A DNA stretch of 52,034 bases from a virus (IMGVR_UViG_3300006880_000022:1-52034); one strand, 5' to 3'; shown: positions 13,982 to 22,346, numbered from the stretch's first letter. Numbers and translations are program-made. The notes: a model not told the origin generated them from the letters alone.

Positions 13982-15795
13982 GGACCATTAAGCACGAATT
14001 AGGTACGGTCTACGTGCCCGGCGAGAATGACTCGCTAGACAAATTGTACAAACTCCGTCAGACCCAAAAAATCTGGGCGGCGGATACGGAAACGACCGGC
14101 CTAAGAATGTTCGCTCGGGACCGTTTACGCATTGCTCAAGTCGGTACGAAAAATGAAGCGTGGATCCTTCGACCTGAGTGGCACAAAAAGGCAATCATCG
14201 ATTTGACAAAGGATGCGTGGTGGCATCACCTCACATTCGACGCACTATTCTTACAGGAGAGTTTAGGTGTACCTTTCGAAGCAACTGCAATTGGGGCAGA
14301 CGACACTGAAGTGCGTTCTCGGCTATTGGACCCCCGTGGTCCCGAAAAGGGTGGTATTGGACATAAGCTGGAACAAGCCGCTGCCCATTATCTTAAACTT
14401 CCGGGTCTTAAGAAAGACGCTCGTTCTCATATTGTCGAGGCATGTCGAAAACTAAAGATCAAAGCCGCTGATATCTGGCGTGATTGTCCCATTGATTTGC
14501 ATGAATACTTGTTGTACGCCGGGCAAGATGTGTTTCTGACTGCCCGACTGGCAGAGGTCATGATTGAGAAAACAAAGGAGCGCGGGCTACAGAAATTCGT
14601 AGACTTCGAACTACCATTCTCTCGACGCATTGCCAAGATGCAAATCAAAGGTATCCGTTTTGATCATGAATGGGCCAACAAGGCAGAGACACATTTCGAT
14701 GAGCTATTCACTGAGTCCGAGGCTGTGCTACTGAAAAAGTGGGACATCAATCAGACCACTATGTATGCACATACCTCAAAGCAATCCCTGATCAAACGGT
14801 TTAAGGAGTTGGGTGTAGGTGAATGGCCTAAGTACACCTCGGGCGGTAAGAAAGGTATCCCGCAAGAGAGTCTTGATAAAGACGTACTCCAATCTTTCGT
14901 GGTATCAGGCGGTGCTGAAATATCAGCACTTGCTCGGGCGGTGTTCACTGCTAAACGCAACAAGCATTACGGCGATTACATCCGAGGTATGCGCAATAAC
15001 TTGGGTAGTGACGGGCGAGTCCATCCGAATACCCGCCCGATGCAAGCCGCTACGGCGCGTATGTCAATCAGCGATCCTCCTTTGCAACAATTACCCCGGG
15101 GCGACAAGCTCATCCGAGGGTGTCTTATTGCCGATCCTGGACACGAGATCCTATGTGTGGATTATGCACAGATTGAATTCCGGGTTGGTGCGGCTATCTC
15201 GCAGGACCCGGAAATGATCCGCATGATCAAAGCCGGTGAGGACCTACACCATATCGCAGCGTCCTCTATCTATGGACCGGGCTACACCTCCGAGCAACGT
15301 AATATATGTAAGGGTATCGGTTTCGGATGGCTCTATATGGGTCGACCCAAGGGTGTGCTCGCCCAGTTAATGGAGAGCTACCCGGAAGACGCACCATCAA
15401 TCGCCGCCGTGACTAAGGCAATGAAGTCACTCGATAATAAGTTCCCCGTGATGAAGCGGTGGGGGACTCGTGAAATGTATAGGATTAAGAATGGCAGAAG
15501 CACCATCATCACTGCTACTGGGCGTCCTCTTATCGTTGACGTTCCATGGGCAGCGGTTAACTATTACGTGCAATCAGCCGCGCGTGACATCTTCGCTACA
15601 GGAATTAACAAAGGGCACGCTGCTGGTCTCGGGGACTACATGCGTTTGGTGGTACATGACGAGCTTGTCAATAGCGTACCGAAACGATCCACCAAGAAAT
15701 TGATGACTGCCTTTCAGAAGGCAATGGAGTGCACATTCAAAGGTGTACCTATCTTGACCGAGGCGGAGGTTAAAGGTGAACGATGGAGTAAGTAA
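13978..15795 (+). CDS. polA-like: Family A DNA polymerase with 3'-5' exonuclease
   Basis: 605 residues. Exonuclease: DTETTG (D36, E38), a middle TFDALFL and YAGQDVFLT. Polymerase: motif A DYAQIEFR (D395), motif B RNICKGIGFGWLY (Phe at the ddNTP-discriminating site), motif C VHDEL (D561, E562). There is no 5'-3' nuclease domain, as usual in phage enzymes. Motif A has Phe where Leu is commonest. It is the replicative polymerase, GTGA-coupled to the primase-helicase. Confidence 0.92.
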   Translation: MRTIKHELGTVYVPGENDSLDKLYKLRQTQKIWAADTETTGLRMFARDRLRIAQVGTKNEAWILRPEWHKKAIIDLTKDAWWHHLTFDALFLQESLGVPFEATAIGADDTEVRSRLLDPRGPEKGGIGHKLEQAAAHYLKLPGLKKDARSHIVEACRKLKIKAADIWRDCPIDLHEYLLYAGQDVFLTARLAEVMIEKTKERGLQKFVDFELPFSRRIAKMQIKGIRFDHEWANKAETHFDELFTESEAVLLKKWDINQTTMYAHTSKQSLIKRFKELGVGEWPKYTSGGKKGIPQESLDKDVLQSFVVSGGAEISALARAVFTAKRNKHYGDYIRGMRNNLGSDGRVHPNTRPMQAATARMSISDPPLQQLPRGDKLIRGCLIADPGHEILCVDYAQIEFRVGAAISQDPEMIRMIKAGEDLHHIAASSIYGPGYTSEQRNICKGIGFGWLYMGRPKGVLAQLMESYPEDAPSIAAVTKAMKSLDNKFPVMKRWGTREMYRIKNGRSTIITATGRPLIVDVPWAAVNYYVQSAARDIFATGINKGHAAGLGDYMRLVVHDELVNSVPKRSTKKLMTAFQKAMECTFKGVPILTEAEVKGERWSK

Positions 15796-16033
15796 GCGCT
15801 ACGTAGTTGGCAAGCTAACCATTGCGATTCAACGTGACATACCTATCGGTACCTTGCTCGGACCAAAGGACACCACCGGTGAGTGGCTGGTGGTATTCGA
15901 TAAGGATGATGAGAACTACCTAGTTGGTTACGCCACCCAAGATGAGGTAAACAGTGCTGTGGCACGAGCTATTGCTGGTGAATGCCATTCTATTGCGGAG
16001 ACCCGGATTAGGCAAGCTGCGCGGAGTAAGTAA
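15776..16033 (+). CDS. Small protein downstream of polymerase
   Basis: 85 residues from GTG 15776, six bases after GGAGG and overlapping the polymerase end by 20 bases. Beta-rich N-terminal half, helical C-terminal half. Tight coupling hints at a replication accessory role, but no family is recognised. Confidence 0.55.
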   Translation: MNDGVSKRYVVGKLTIAIQRDIPIGTLLGPKDTTGEWLVVFDKDDENYLVGYATQDEVNSAVARAIAGECHSIAETRIRQAARSK

Positions 16034-16138
16034 GTGGACCTATTCGCATTAGGTGTGTTGTCAGTTGTTGTAGGCATGGCTATTGGTCTGCTTACCATAG
16101 AGTTATTAAGGCGATGGTTGGATCGTAAATGGAAATAG
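16034..16138 (+). CDS. 34-residue single-pass membrane peptide
   Basis: GTG 16034 directly follows the previous stop. The sequence is one hydrophobic helix (FALGVLSVVVGMAIGLLTI) followed by a positively charged tail (RRWLDRKWK), giving an N-out/C-in prediction. It forms a pair with the next membrane peptide. Function unknown; interaction with host membrane proteins is possible. Confidence 0.5.
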   Translation: MDLFALGVLSVVVGMAIGLLTIELLRRWLDRKWK

Positions 16139-16239
16139 TCCTTTGGGGTATGCTGCTATTAGGTGTGATGACAACAGATATATTCATTGGCTATTACTTA
16201 GCTGGATTAGTCCTTTGGTGGCTAACTAAGAGGAGGTAA
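16129..16239 (+). CDS. 36-residue membrane peptide
   Basis: ATG 16129 overlaps the previous gene by ten bases. Nearly all hydrophobic (VLWGMLLLGVM, FIGYYLAGLVLWWL) with a KRR end. Its own last codons form the AGGAGG ribosome site of the next gene. Function unknown. Confidence 0.5.
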   Translation: MEIVLWGMLLLGVMTTDIFIGYYLAGLVLWWLTKRR

Positions 16240-16509
16240 GTGTACACAGACGGACTTGCATATCTCGAGATCTGTAACAGGTGTGACACGTTAGTGATCC
16301 GTGCACACTGTATCGGGTTGAGTGCTCGCGTTTGCCGATGGGCAGTGCCCCATAATGTGGCCTTGACATTCAGCAAAATGGATCGGCTAGTCTGGAATGT
16401 TTGGAAGGGTGAGACCCAACTGTGGGTCACGACATGGCATTACCCAACTGACAAACCATCAAGGGGGAGGTTATATCTAGCTCACATTTGTGGGCTCAAA
16501 AAAAGGTGA
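16240..16509 (+). CDS. Small Cys/His protein
   Basis: 89 residues from GTG 16240, immediately after the upstream stop, with AGGAGG in the preceding coding end. CNRC, then H.C and VC could bind a metal; otherwise Trp-rich and basic. Family not recognised. Confidence 0.5.
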   Translation: MYTDGLAYLEICNRCDTLVIRAHCIGLSARVCRWAVPHNVALTFSKMDRLVWNVWKGETQLWVTTWHYPTDKPSRGRLYLAHICGLKKR

Positions 16510-16517
16510 GGGTCAAT

Positions 16518-17072
16518 ATGAGGATCGCTTTTTTCGACATTGAAACAACTGACTTGCGTGCACTTATGGGCCGCGTACTATGCTGCTCATTCCTACCCTA
16601 CAGTCCCGACCCTGATGATCAGTGGGCGCCCTACACATTCAGGGGTGACGCTAGACAGTACAAAGGTCGCAGCGCCATTGATGATTCTAAACTAGTCGAT
16701 GCGATTCGCAATGAGCTAGAGAAATACAACATGATCGTTGGCTGGAATTCCAAACTGTTCGATGTCCCCTTTGTCAATGCTCGCTTGATGCGCGCACGTA
16801 AGCGCCCGTTCTCTGCACAGCTTCACCTAGATCTCATGTGGTATGCCGGAGGGTCCTCTACCCGGGTGGGTAGCCGCAAGCTGGTGAACGTTCAGAAGTA
16901 CCTCGGAGTGGACGCGGTAAAGACAGACATCTCTTGGGATGATTGGCAACTGGCCGGCATGGGTGACACTGAAGCATTTAACAATGTCGTCGAGCACTGT
17001 GAGGCTGATGTTCGGGTACTCGCTGATGTCTATCCTTACCTTATTCCATATGTCAAGAACATCCATAAGTAG
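16518..17072 (+). CDS. DEDD-family 3'-5' exonuclease (RNase H-like)
   Basis: 184 residues from ATG 16518 (GGTGAGGG upstream). FFDIETTDL is ExoI, IVGWNSKLFDVPFVNAR is ExoII, and HCEADVRVL is ExoIII, all carrying the metal acidic residues. The layout is like PolB-type or YprB-type stand-alone exonucleases. The polymerase has its own proofreading domain, so this second enzyme may trim RNA primers, process ends or act on RNA. Confidence 0.75.
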   Translation: MRIAFFDIETTDLRALMGRVLCCSFLPYSPDPDDQWAPYTFRGDARQYKGRSAIDDSKLVDAIRNELEKYNMIVGWNSKLFDVPFVNARLMRARKRPFSAQLHLDLMWYAGGSSTRVGSRKLVNVQKYLGVDAVKTDISWDDWQLAGMGDTEAFNNVVEHCEADVRVLADVYPYLIPYVKNIHK

Positions 17073-17082
17073 GAGCTAAAAA

Positions 17083-17346
17083 ATGAGTATCAACGTAGTC
17101 ATCGAGGACCTAGTGTTGAATGTGTCCATTCAAAATCTTACCTGGGAAGCTGGACTTCAAGCTATTCGCGCATTAGGTAAAGGTGTCTTGGTAAGTCTAA
17201 CGACACAAGGGAATGGTTTTGCATTGCGTTTGACAGATGTCAAGTGGACTGACCTAGAGCGTGCAATGTACAGCCTCAATAAGGTAGTGCCCTCTGGCCC
17301 TGTCACATTGAAGCCAGTAACTCCCGACACTATTGAGTACCGATGA
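17083..17346 (+). CDS. Small hypothetical protein
   Basis: 87 residues, AGGAG before ATG 17083. Alternating hydrophobic strands with a central helix (WEAGLQAIRALGKG). No family recognised. Coupled by ATGA to the micro-gene that follows. Confidence 0.55.
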   Translation: MSINVVIEDLVLNVSIQNLTWEAGLQAIRALGKGVLVSLTTQGNGFALRLTDVKWTDLERAMYSLNKVVPSGPVTLKPVTPDTIEYR

Positions 17347-17420
17347 CATTCTTCTACGTCCTACTGCTCTTGCAGTGGGCCTGGCAATGTTACGTAAATG
17401 ATTGGGGCATGTACCGATGA
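17343..17420 (+). CDS. 25-residue hydrophobic micro-gene
   Basis: ATG 17343 overlaps the previous stop as ATGA, and its own stop overlaps the next ATG the same way (17417-17420). The peptide is hydrophobic and aromatic (TFFYVLLLLQWAW). The perfect coupling at both ends suggests it is translated, either as a membrane peptide or to hand ribosomes to the ClpP-like gene. Confidence 0.4.
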   Translation: MTFFYVLLLLQWAWQCYVNDWGMYR

Positions 17421-18064
17421 CCGAAGAGCTTGATGTCTGGCGCATCAAAGATGATAACGAGCTAAATGGACTGCGCGATAGGGCAGAGCTACAAAAGCTG
17501 CTACTGGAATCGGAGGTCCTAAAGTACAGTATCAATAGGACCAATTATAGTATGCCTGGTAAGCAGACGCTATTAATCACTGATGTTTCAGATTTCACTG
17601 CGACCGGTGTTTTGGATACGCTACTGTATCATGAATCCAATACCCCCGGTAAGCCTATTCGCATCAGGCTATTGTCCCCCGGCGGATCAGTGTTCGCAGG
17701 CTTCGCTATATACGATGCGGTTAAATCAAGTGCCTCCCGTGGCCATGAGATTGAGGTTACCGGCTATGGGTACACGGCCAGTATGGCTGTGACCATTCTC
17801 CAAGCCGGTACAGTCCGACGCCTACGGCCAAATGCATACATGATGATTCACGAGGTCTCGTCAGGGATGCTCGGGAAGTATTCCGAGATGAAAGACGAGG
17901 TCGACTTTGTCAATAGGCTAACAAACCGAGTGTGGGATGCACTGGCGGAGAGGTCCACCCTTTCTGCCGCACAAATCAAGCGTAAGTGTGCTCGTAAAGA
18001 TTGGTGGCTAGACGCGGAGGAGGCCCTAAAGTATGGATTCATTGATGAAATCGCTACGGATTGA
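17417..18064 (+). CDS. ClpP/SppA-like serine protease
   Basis: 215 residues from ATG 17417. Catalytic triad readable as S122 (YTASMAV), H145 (MMIHEVSSG) and D195 (KDWWLDAEEA), with spacing close to bacterial ClpP. Also SPGGSVFAGFAIYD and the C-terminal YGFIDEI typical of the family. Phage ClpP folds usually mature capsids, but this genome has a separate prohead protease (39467-40147) and this gene sits in the replication operon. It may act with, or against, host Clp machinery. Confidence 0.8.
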   Translation: MTEELDVWRIKDDNELNGLRDRAELQKLLLESEVLKYSINRTNYSMPGKQTLLITDVSDFTATGVLDTLLYHESNTPGKPIRIRLLSPGGSVFAGFAIYDAVKSSASRGHEIEVTGYGYTASMAVTILQAGTVRRLRPNAYMMIHEVSSGMLGKYSEMKDEVDFVNRLTNRVWDALAERSTLSAAQIKRKCARKDWWLDAEEALKYGFIDEIATD

Positions 18065-18362
18065 TGGGCGCTTTGACGCACTAATCCAAGAGATAAAGGC
18101 TGAGGCTGCACGCGCTCTGCGTAAGCATGGTTTTACCAACACCCCCGCCTGGCCATCGATGCCTAACAATGATAGATTCGTCATTGTTGCTGAGGAGTTC
18201 GGCGAGGTAGCTAGGGCATTGACCTATGACGAGGGGTCCCAAGACGGTTTACGTAAGGAGCTTATTCAATTGGCCACCATGGCTCTGATGTGGGTAGATG
18301 GTTTAGACTCTATGTTACACAACAAAAAGGCAATAGTCGAAGCTGTAATCAAGAATGAGTAA
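18033..18362 (+). CDS. MazG-like nucleotide pyrophosphohydrolase
   Basis: 109 residues from ATG 18033, nine bases after GGAGGAGG, overlapping the protease by 32 bases. VAEEFGEVARAL and the later KELIQLATMALMW give the EExxE and ExxD-type helices of the all-alpha MazG fold. It would hydrolyse noncanonical or excess (d)NTPs. Confidence 0.65.
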   Translation: MDSLMKSLRIDGRFDALIQEIKAEAARALRKHGFTNTPAWPSMPNNDRFVIVAEEFGEVARALTYDEGSQDGLRKELIQLATMALMWVDGLDSMLHNKKAIVEAVIKNE

Positions 18363-18558
18363 CCTCCTTCCCTTTCCTCCATACTATATGGGTCCCGAAG
18401 AGCCTAAGGACCGCGCTCCACGTGTGGAGTATCAAGGATACATGCATAGAAAAGAGTGCATGCTAATTATGCAACCACCAATTGATCCTGATATGGACAC
18501 TGGCGATTGGCAAGATTTCTGCACCTGTCCCTATAAGCGTAAGGTGAAAGATGCTTGA
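18355..18558 (+). CDS. Small Cys-containing protein
   Basis: 67 residues, eight-base overlap with the previous gene. Pro-rich N-terminus; the C-terminal FCTCPYKRK and an earlier KEC may bind zinc. Family not recognised. Confidence 0.5.
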   Translation: MSNLLPFPPYYMGPEEPKDRAPRVEYQGYMHRKECMLIMQPPIDPDMDTGDWQDFCTCPYKRKVKDA

Positions 18559-18772
18559 GTTAAAGCCTGAGTACACAGGCGAGCAGATTCTAGCAATGAT
18601 TAAAGAACTACGTGTCGAGCACAAGCTCTGGCAAGATCGCCAGCTCAATGGCTACGTGCGCGCGTGCAAGCTGCTAGGTAAACCAATCAGTCATGGTGTC
18701 AACCACCGTGCAACCGTAAAGCGTCGGGCTAAGAACAAGGTAGCTCGCGTATCTAGGAGAGTGAACCGTTGA
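18551..18772 (+). CDS. Small basic DNA-binding-like protein
   Basis: 73 residues. An acidic helix, then a C-terminal tail crowded with Arg/Lys (VKRRAKNKVARVSRRVNR), suited to nucleic-acid contact. Overlaps both neighbours. Function inferred only. Confidence 0.5.
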   Translation: MLELKPEYTGEQILAMIKELRVEHKLWQDRQLNGYVRACKLLGKPISHGVNHRATVKRRAKNKVARVSRRVNR

Positions 18773-18939
18773 CGTACCTTGAGGGTGCTGCACTAGGAAT
18801 TGTATTGGGCGCAATAGGAACAGCCATTGTAACTCTATTCATTATCCATCCCTGGCCTATGCTTGCCATTTTATCCTTTGTTATTGTTTTTGGTGGTGCT
18901 GGCATGGCCATTGTATGGCTGGGTAGGAAGTATGGCTAA
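18769..18939 (+). CDS. 56-residue two-helix membrane protein
   Basis: TTG 18769 overlaps the previous stop as TTGA, with AGGAGA eight bases upstream. Two hydrophobic helices (ALGIVLGAIGTAIVTLFII and MLAILSFVIVFGGAGMAIVWL) joined by HPWP, ending in RKYG. A holin-like size, but far from the lysis genes and in the early operon, so a membrane modifier is more likely. Confidence 0.55.
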   Translation: MTYLEGAALGIVLGAIGTAIVTLFIIHPWPMLAILSFVIVFGGAGMAIVWLGRKYG

Positions 18940-19225
18940 GTTGTCGTACAAAGAAAAGGAACGCTTGGACAAGCGTATGAAATACTTCCTCAACCTATTG
19001 AGAATTGAGCGCGTATACAAGGCTGCTGTTAGAGCTGGGTACTACACTTTCCCCGTGCAGCGCATTCTTGATGAAACTATACCGTACGACTTCGGCGATC
19101 GTATTGTATTCTTCCTAGCGGATGAGGACGCAAAGAATTCTTACGGCAAATACCAAGTGGTCGATTACAAGAACAATACCGTAACTGCCCGGCGTATTGA
19201 CACAGTTGAACAGGTGACTATATGA
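18932..19225 (+). CDS. Hypothetical protein
   Basis: 97 residues from ATG 18932 (GGAAG upstream). The N-terminal helix is Lys/Arg-rich (KEKERLDKRMKYFLNLLRIERVYKAAVRAG); the C-terminal half is beta-rich. A longer reading would run through the upstream membrane gene. Family not recognised. Confidence 0.55.
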   Translation: MAKLSYKEKERLDKRMKYFLNLLRIERVYKAAVRAGYYTFPVQRILDETIPYDFGDRIVFFLADEDAKNSYGKYQVVDYKNNTVTARRIDTVEQVTI

Positions 19226-19428
19226 ATAATGATCCTAATAAGTATGTAATCGCCACGGTAACGCTGGTCATCGATGGTCAACAGATCAGGGGTGAGCGTG
19301 TACTCCCTCGCAATGAACTAAACTCATGGCGAGGTTACGGACCTTGTGATGGGCTAGCCCAGATTTACCGTGTGCTAGCTACCGATGTGATTGAGGATTG
19401 GTCGCGGGCCAATGCCCAGAAGGAATAA
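19222..19428 (+). CDS. Small hypothetical protein
   Basis: 68 residues, ATGA overlap with the upstream stop. Beta-strand N-terminal half (YVIATVTLVIDGQQI) and a helical end. Family not recognised. Confidence 0.5.
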   Translation: MNNDPNKYVIATVTLVIDGQQIRGERVLPRNELNSWRGYGPCDGLAQIYRVLATDVIEDWSRANAQKE

Positions 19429-19573
19429 TAGGTATAAGAAGATGTCGCCGGCTGAGTTTCGTTTCTATATGGCGCTTCGCAAAGACAAGCCCATCGAGCC
19501 TGCGACCAAACACCAAGGGCGCAAGCACCGTTCTAACAAGACTCGTACTATCACCACAGTGGAGGAATCATGA
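19412..19573 (+). CDS. Small very basic protein
   Basis: 53 residues if started at ATG 19412; ATG 19442 is an alternative with a nearer AGG. Rich in Arg/Lys/His (PRRNNRYKK, HQGRKHRSNKTR), which suggests nucleic-acid binding. It ends in the GGAGGA ribosome site of the next gene. Confidence 0.45.
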   Translation: MPRRNNRYKKMSPAEFRFYMALRKDKPIEPATKHQGRKHRSNKTRTITTVEES

Positions 19574-19956
19574 CACTCAAGTTCACACCGCCAAAGGATC
19601 TCACGCGCCGCTATGCTATTTACATTCCGAGGCGTAACCGGTTCATTCAGTACCTGACTTTGGGGAATGCCAAGACTGGATTTTATGCTCACGGCTGGGG
19701 TAGTGGCAGTGACGCCTGTACTTATGGCCCCGGTAAGATCTTAGAACTAGTGGATGGTGAATGGTACACACTATTTGACATCCCTACCTCCGTGGTACGG
19801 GATAAACTACCCTGGCGAAAGGATGTCAAGACGTATTCTTGGCATAAGTCCAGTACCAATAGGGCTGTCCAAATGACCCGGGAAGAATACGCCGATTGGC
19901 GCTTGGCTGTATTCCGAGAGCAGAACCCACAGCCTGACTTCTTTGGCCTACGGTAA
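19570..19956 (+). CDS. Hypothetical protein
   Basis: 128 residues, ATGA-coupled, GGAGGA upstream. A beta-rich N-terminal half with Tyr/Gly loops (GFYAHGWGSGSDACTYG) and a helical C-terminal part. Family not recognised. Confidence 0.55.
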   Translation: MTLKFTPPKDLTRRYAIYIPRRNRFIQYLTLGNAKTGFYAHGWGSGSDACTYGPGKILELVDGEWYTLFDIPTSVVRDKLPWRKDVKTYSWHKSSTNRAVQMTREEYADWRLAVFREQNPQPDFFGLR

Positions 19957-20126
19957 TGACTGACGACGCGGAAGCGTACAAGAAAGAATGGGCCACTAAG
20001 TCAGGTAGGGCAGAGAGGGAAATCTACGTGCCCTATGCTCTCGACAATCAACCCCCACCAGAAATGAGTGACCCTGTCTGGTGTGAAACCTGTCAAGAAT
20101 ACCATGACTATAACGACTGGTACTAA
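19956..20126 (+). CDS. 56-residue CxxC protein
   Basis: ATG 19956 overlaps the previous stop as TAATG. Acidic/helical N-terminal half; WCETCQEYHDY at the C-terminal end provides two Cys and a His for a metal site. Role unknown. Confidence 0.5.
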   Translation: MTDDAEAYKKEWATKSGRAEREIYVPYALDNQPPPEMSDPVWCETCQEYHDYNDWY

Positions 20127-20403
20127 GGGCACCAAGTGCACGAGCAAGTGCAGGGCACCCTCTGAAGCTCAGGCGCATTGCTCGATATGTCACGAGACCT
20201 TTGCGAGTGTCTCTCTATTCGATGAGCATCACCGCGACTTCAAGATTGTGGGTCGTAATCAGAGTTACCGAGGCACTTGTCTAAAGCCAAAGGTTCTCAA
20301 GCTGGTCAAAGTCTACGACGTATGGGACACGAAAGCTCATGCCAGCGTAGTTCGCAGGAGGGTCGAGGCCATGCACAAGGCGCGATCCGAGGGGTCTGTG
20401 TAA
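20104..20403 (+). CDS. C2H2-like zinc-finger protein
   Basis: 99 residues from ATG 20104, overlapping the previous gene by 23 bases. HCSICHETFASVSLFDEHH follows the C-x2-C-(F)-x-(L)-x-H-H layout of a classical zinc finger, rare in bacterial proteins but recurrent in actinophages. A CTSKC pair precedes it, and the tail is basic and helical. Probably DNA or RNA binding. Confidence 0.55.
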   Translation: MTITTGTKGTKCTSKCRAPSEAQAHCSICHETFASVSLFDEHHRDFKIVGRNQSYRGTCLKPKVLKLVKVYDVWDTKAHASVVRRRVEAMHKARSEGSV

Positions 20404-20436
20404 GCCACAGGCTTTAGATCTTTGGAGGTTGGTAGG

Positions 20437-20637
20437 TTGGTGTACCCCAGCGACAGTGACAAGCCCTGCCAGGTCTGTCACGAGGCACCAAGAATGCAGA
20501 GACTAGGTATCCATTTCATGGTGTGTCAGGAGTGTTTTGATTCCCAAGCGTATTACGACAGCTTGACACCTGATGAACGACGCGAGGAAGAGGAATCGAT
20601 TGCAAGGTATGTAGATGAGACCAGCGGGGGTGTCTAA
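20437..20637 (+). CDS. Zinc-ribbon protein
   Basis: 66 residues from TTG 20437, eight bases after GGAGG; GTG 20440 is equally possible. CQVCHEA and CQECFD form a four-Cys ribbon, followed by an acidic helix. A small AAGCC/GGCTT hairpin lies in the short gap upstream. Confidence 0.55.
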   Translation: MVYPSDSDKPCQVCHEAPRMQRLGIHFMVCQECFDSQAYYDSLTPDERREEEESIARYVDETSGGV

Positions 20638-21097
20638 GTACGTGGATCGACCCAATATTGATACAACACTTATGACAATTGCCATCCTCTTTGGTGATCG
20701 CTCGACATGCTCACGGAAACAGGTTGGTGCAGTAATCGCAAGAGACAGTAGGGTAATAAGCTCTGGCTATAACGGTGCTCCCGCCGGAATGCCCCATTGT
20801 GACCATAGCCGTGACCATGAGATCATTCCAATGTCCTATACTGACGAGTATATACTCAAGATTGAAGGATGTAAGGTCGCTGTCCACGCGGAGGTTAATG
20901 CTATTGCCTTTGCCGCTCGTTATGGTCTGCGTACCGAGGGATGCACGCTATACACCACGCTCTCTCCCTGTGTGAGCTGTGCTCAGTTGATTATCAACGC
21001 GGGAATTACCCGCGTAGTATGGAACGAGATCTATCGGGATACGACGGGGGCAGAGTTACTAAAGAAGGCTGGAGCAACAATTGATAGGATAAGCTAA
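20615..21097 (+). CDS. dcd-like: dCMP deaminase (ComE-type)
   Basis: 160 residues. VAVHAEVNAI carries the zinc His and catalytic Glu, and SPCVSCAQ the two zinc Cys. FGDRSTCSRKQVGAVI and GYNGAP are typical of dCMP deaminases of the T4/ComE kind. It converts dCMP to dUMP, a dTMP precursor; no thymidylate synthase is seen, so host enzymes would finish the path. ATG 20615 has AAGG upstream. Last gene of the early operon, ending just before the terminator. Confidence 0.88.
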   Translation: MRPAGVSKYVDRPNIDTTLMTIAILFGDRSTCSRKQVGAVIARDSRVISSGYNGAPAGMPHCDHSRDHEIIPMSYTDEYILKIEGCKVAVHAEVNAIAFAARYGLRTEGCTLYTTLSPCVSCAQLIINAGITRVVWNEIYRDTTGAELLKKAGATIDRIS

Positions 21098-21101
21098 ATA
21101 C

Positions 21102-21169
21102 AAAGAAGCCCCCTCACTCTCACCCGTGGCTCATGGCCATTGGGATTGAGTGAGGGGGCTTCTTTTTTT
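21102..21169. terminator. Bidirectional intrinsic terminator
   Basis: AAAGAAGCCCCCTCACTC (21102-21119) and its exact complement (21148-21165) form an 18-bp stem with a 28-base loop. The plus strand continues into a seven-T run, and the minus strand ends in TTT. It sits between the convergent early and late operons and would stop transcripts from both sides. Confidence 0.9.
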
Positions 21170-21208
21170 ATGCCCCCAGCGAGGGGGCGGACACTGAGGG
21201 CAAGGTTT

Positions 21209-21439
21209 CTATTCCTGGGAGTCGCCAGCCGAACCGTCCACGTTGCCAGTGGGGGTTACCCGGGCACGTAAGCTTTCGACGGTCGGTACGGCTAGGAGAG
21301 CGGCGCCTAATGCCAGGAACAAAGGTACGGCGGCCGTGGTCACAACTCCGTAGAATACTAGAACCGCGAGCACCGCCCCGACAATACCATATAGGTATAA
21401 CCGGACGGGCTCATTCTGTAACCAAGATACCCAACTCAT
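21209..21439 (-). CDS. Holin
   Basis: 76 residues with two membrane helices (LYLYGIVGAVLAVLVFYGVV and AVPLFLALGAALLAV) and a hydrophilic, acidic C-terminus. Its place directly after the two lysins, last in the late operon, supports a holin that opens the membrane for endolysin release. Confidence 0.75.
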   Translation of the reverse strand: MSWVSWLQNEPVRLYLYGIVGAVLAVLVFYGVVTTAAVPLFLALGAALLAVPTVESLRARVTPTGNVDGSAGDSQE

Positions 21440-21440
21440 C

Positions 21441-22346
21441 TTAAACCACCGGTGGCTTTAACAGGGCCTCGATAGCTTCGAGCTTGGTATTGACCCTATC
21501 CAGCTTGAGATTCAACTCATAGAACTGACGAACTAGCCAGTTAATTGGAATGCCGCCGGCCATAGTCTGATTCGGTTCGGGTCGCTTACCCTTCTCAAGC
21601 ACATAATCTACGCGCTCAGCATGGTCCACGTTACTTGCCTCCTTAGGTGGTGATGGTTGAGACGGAGCAGCCGAACCGCCAATCATCGTGGCAAAGTCCG
21701 CTTCCGTTCCCCTGAATGCATTAGCGTCACACGTCGACTGCCCACCAATGATTGCCCGCGATCCGTATTGCCAGATTCTCGGCATCCGGCCAGAGTAGGT
21801 AACCCAACCTGCGCCTGTGTCACCCGGATAGAGTGGCTTGAAATGCGCAGCGGGGTTATTGCCATAGTTGGCATTCCAAAGGACCCGGCCAGTATTGGGT
21901 ATAGAATTGCCATACTGTCCGCGCGACGCATAAAGGATAGCCTTTTTACCGGTACGTCGTTCCAGCTCAGCAGCTACTGCCTCACCTAAGATGGGTGACA
22001 CAGCATCATACGGCCACTTCTCCAAGTCGACCTGATGAAACCACCCGGGGTAGGTCCGCCACCACGGCACCTGCTGATCTAGGAATGCTAGACAGGTAGT
22101 GACCTGGGTAGCCGGTGGCACATTACTACGCACCACAATATAGTGACCAATGAATGGAATACCCACCGCCTTGGCAGCATTCAACTGAAGTCCCATGCGA
22201 GTATGTTTGAATACGTTACCCGATGACTGCTCAGTTGACTTGTGAGTCAGGAACTTAATTCCCTCGTTCTTAGCATTCTGAATGTGGGCCGGTCGGGCGC
22301 CTCGATCGTAATCAAAGTCGCTCATATCCCAACCAAAGATGGTCAT
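21441..22346 (-). CDS. lysA-like: Endolysin, GH25-like lysozyme
   Basis: 301 residues. The N-terminal 215 residues read as a GH25-type muramidase barrel: FGWDMSDFD at the start, IPFIGHYIV, QVDLEKW (D107, E109 as the acid pair) and RIWQYGS...CDANAF at the end. After a Pro/Ser linker, residues 241-275 hold a short module (RPEPNQT and PINWLVR) shared with the next lysin, then a coiled-coil tail. It would cut the glycan backbone of the host wall. Confidence 0.75.
   Translation of the reverse strand: MTIFGWDMSDFDYDRGARPAHIQNAKNEGIKFLTHKSTEQSSGNVFKHTRMGLQLNAAKAVGIPFIGHYIVVRSNVPPATQVTTCLAFLDQQVPWWRTYPGWFHQVDLEKWPYDAVSPILGEAVAAELERRTGKKAILYASRGQYGNSIPNTGRVLWNANYGNNPAAHFKPLYPGDTGAGWVTYSGRMPRIWQYGSRAIIGGQSTCDANAFRGTEADFATMIGGSAAPSQPSPPKEASNVDHAERVDYVLEKGKRPEPNQTMAGGIPINWLVRQFYELNLKLDRVNTKLEAIEALLKPPVV

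Noticed and set aside
10304-15795. Full Z-genome (2-aminoadenine) pathway
   Set aside because: Only a DUF5664 protein and a family A polymerase are present; no PurZ or DatZ-like gene was recognised anywhere in the window.
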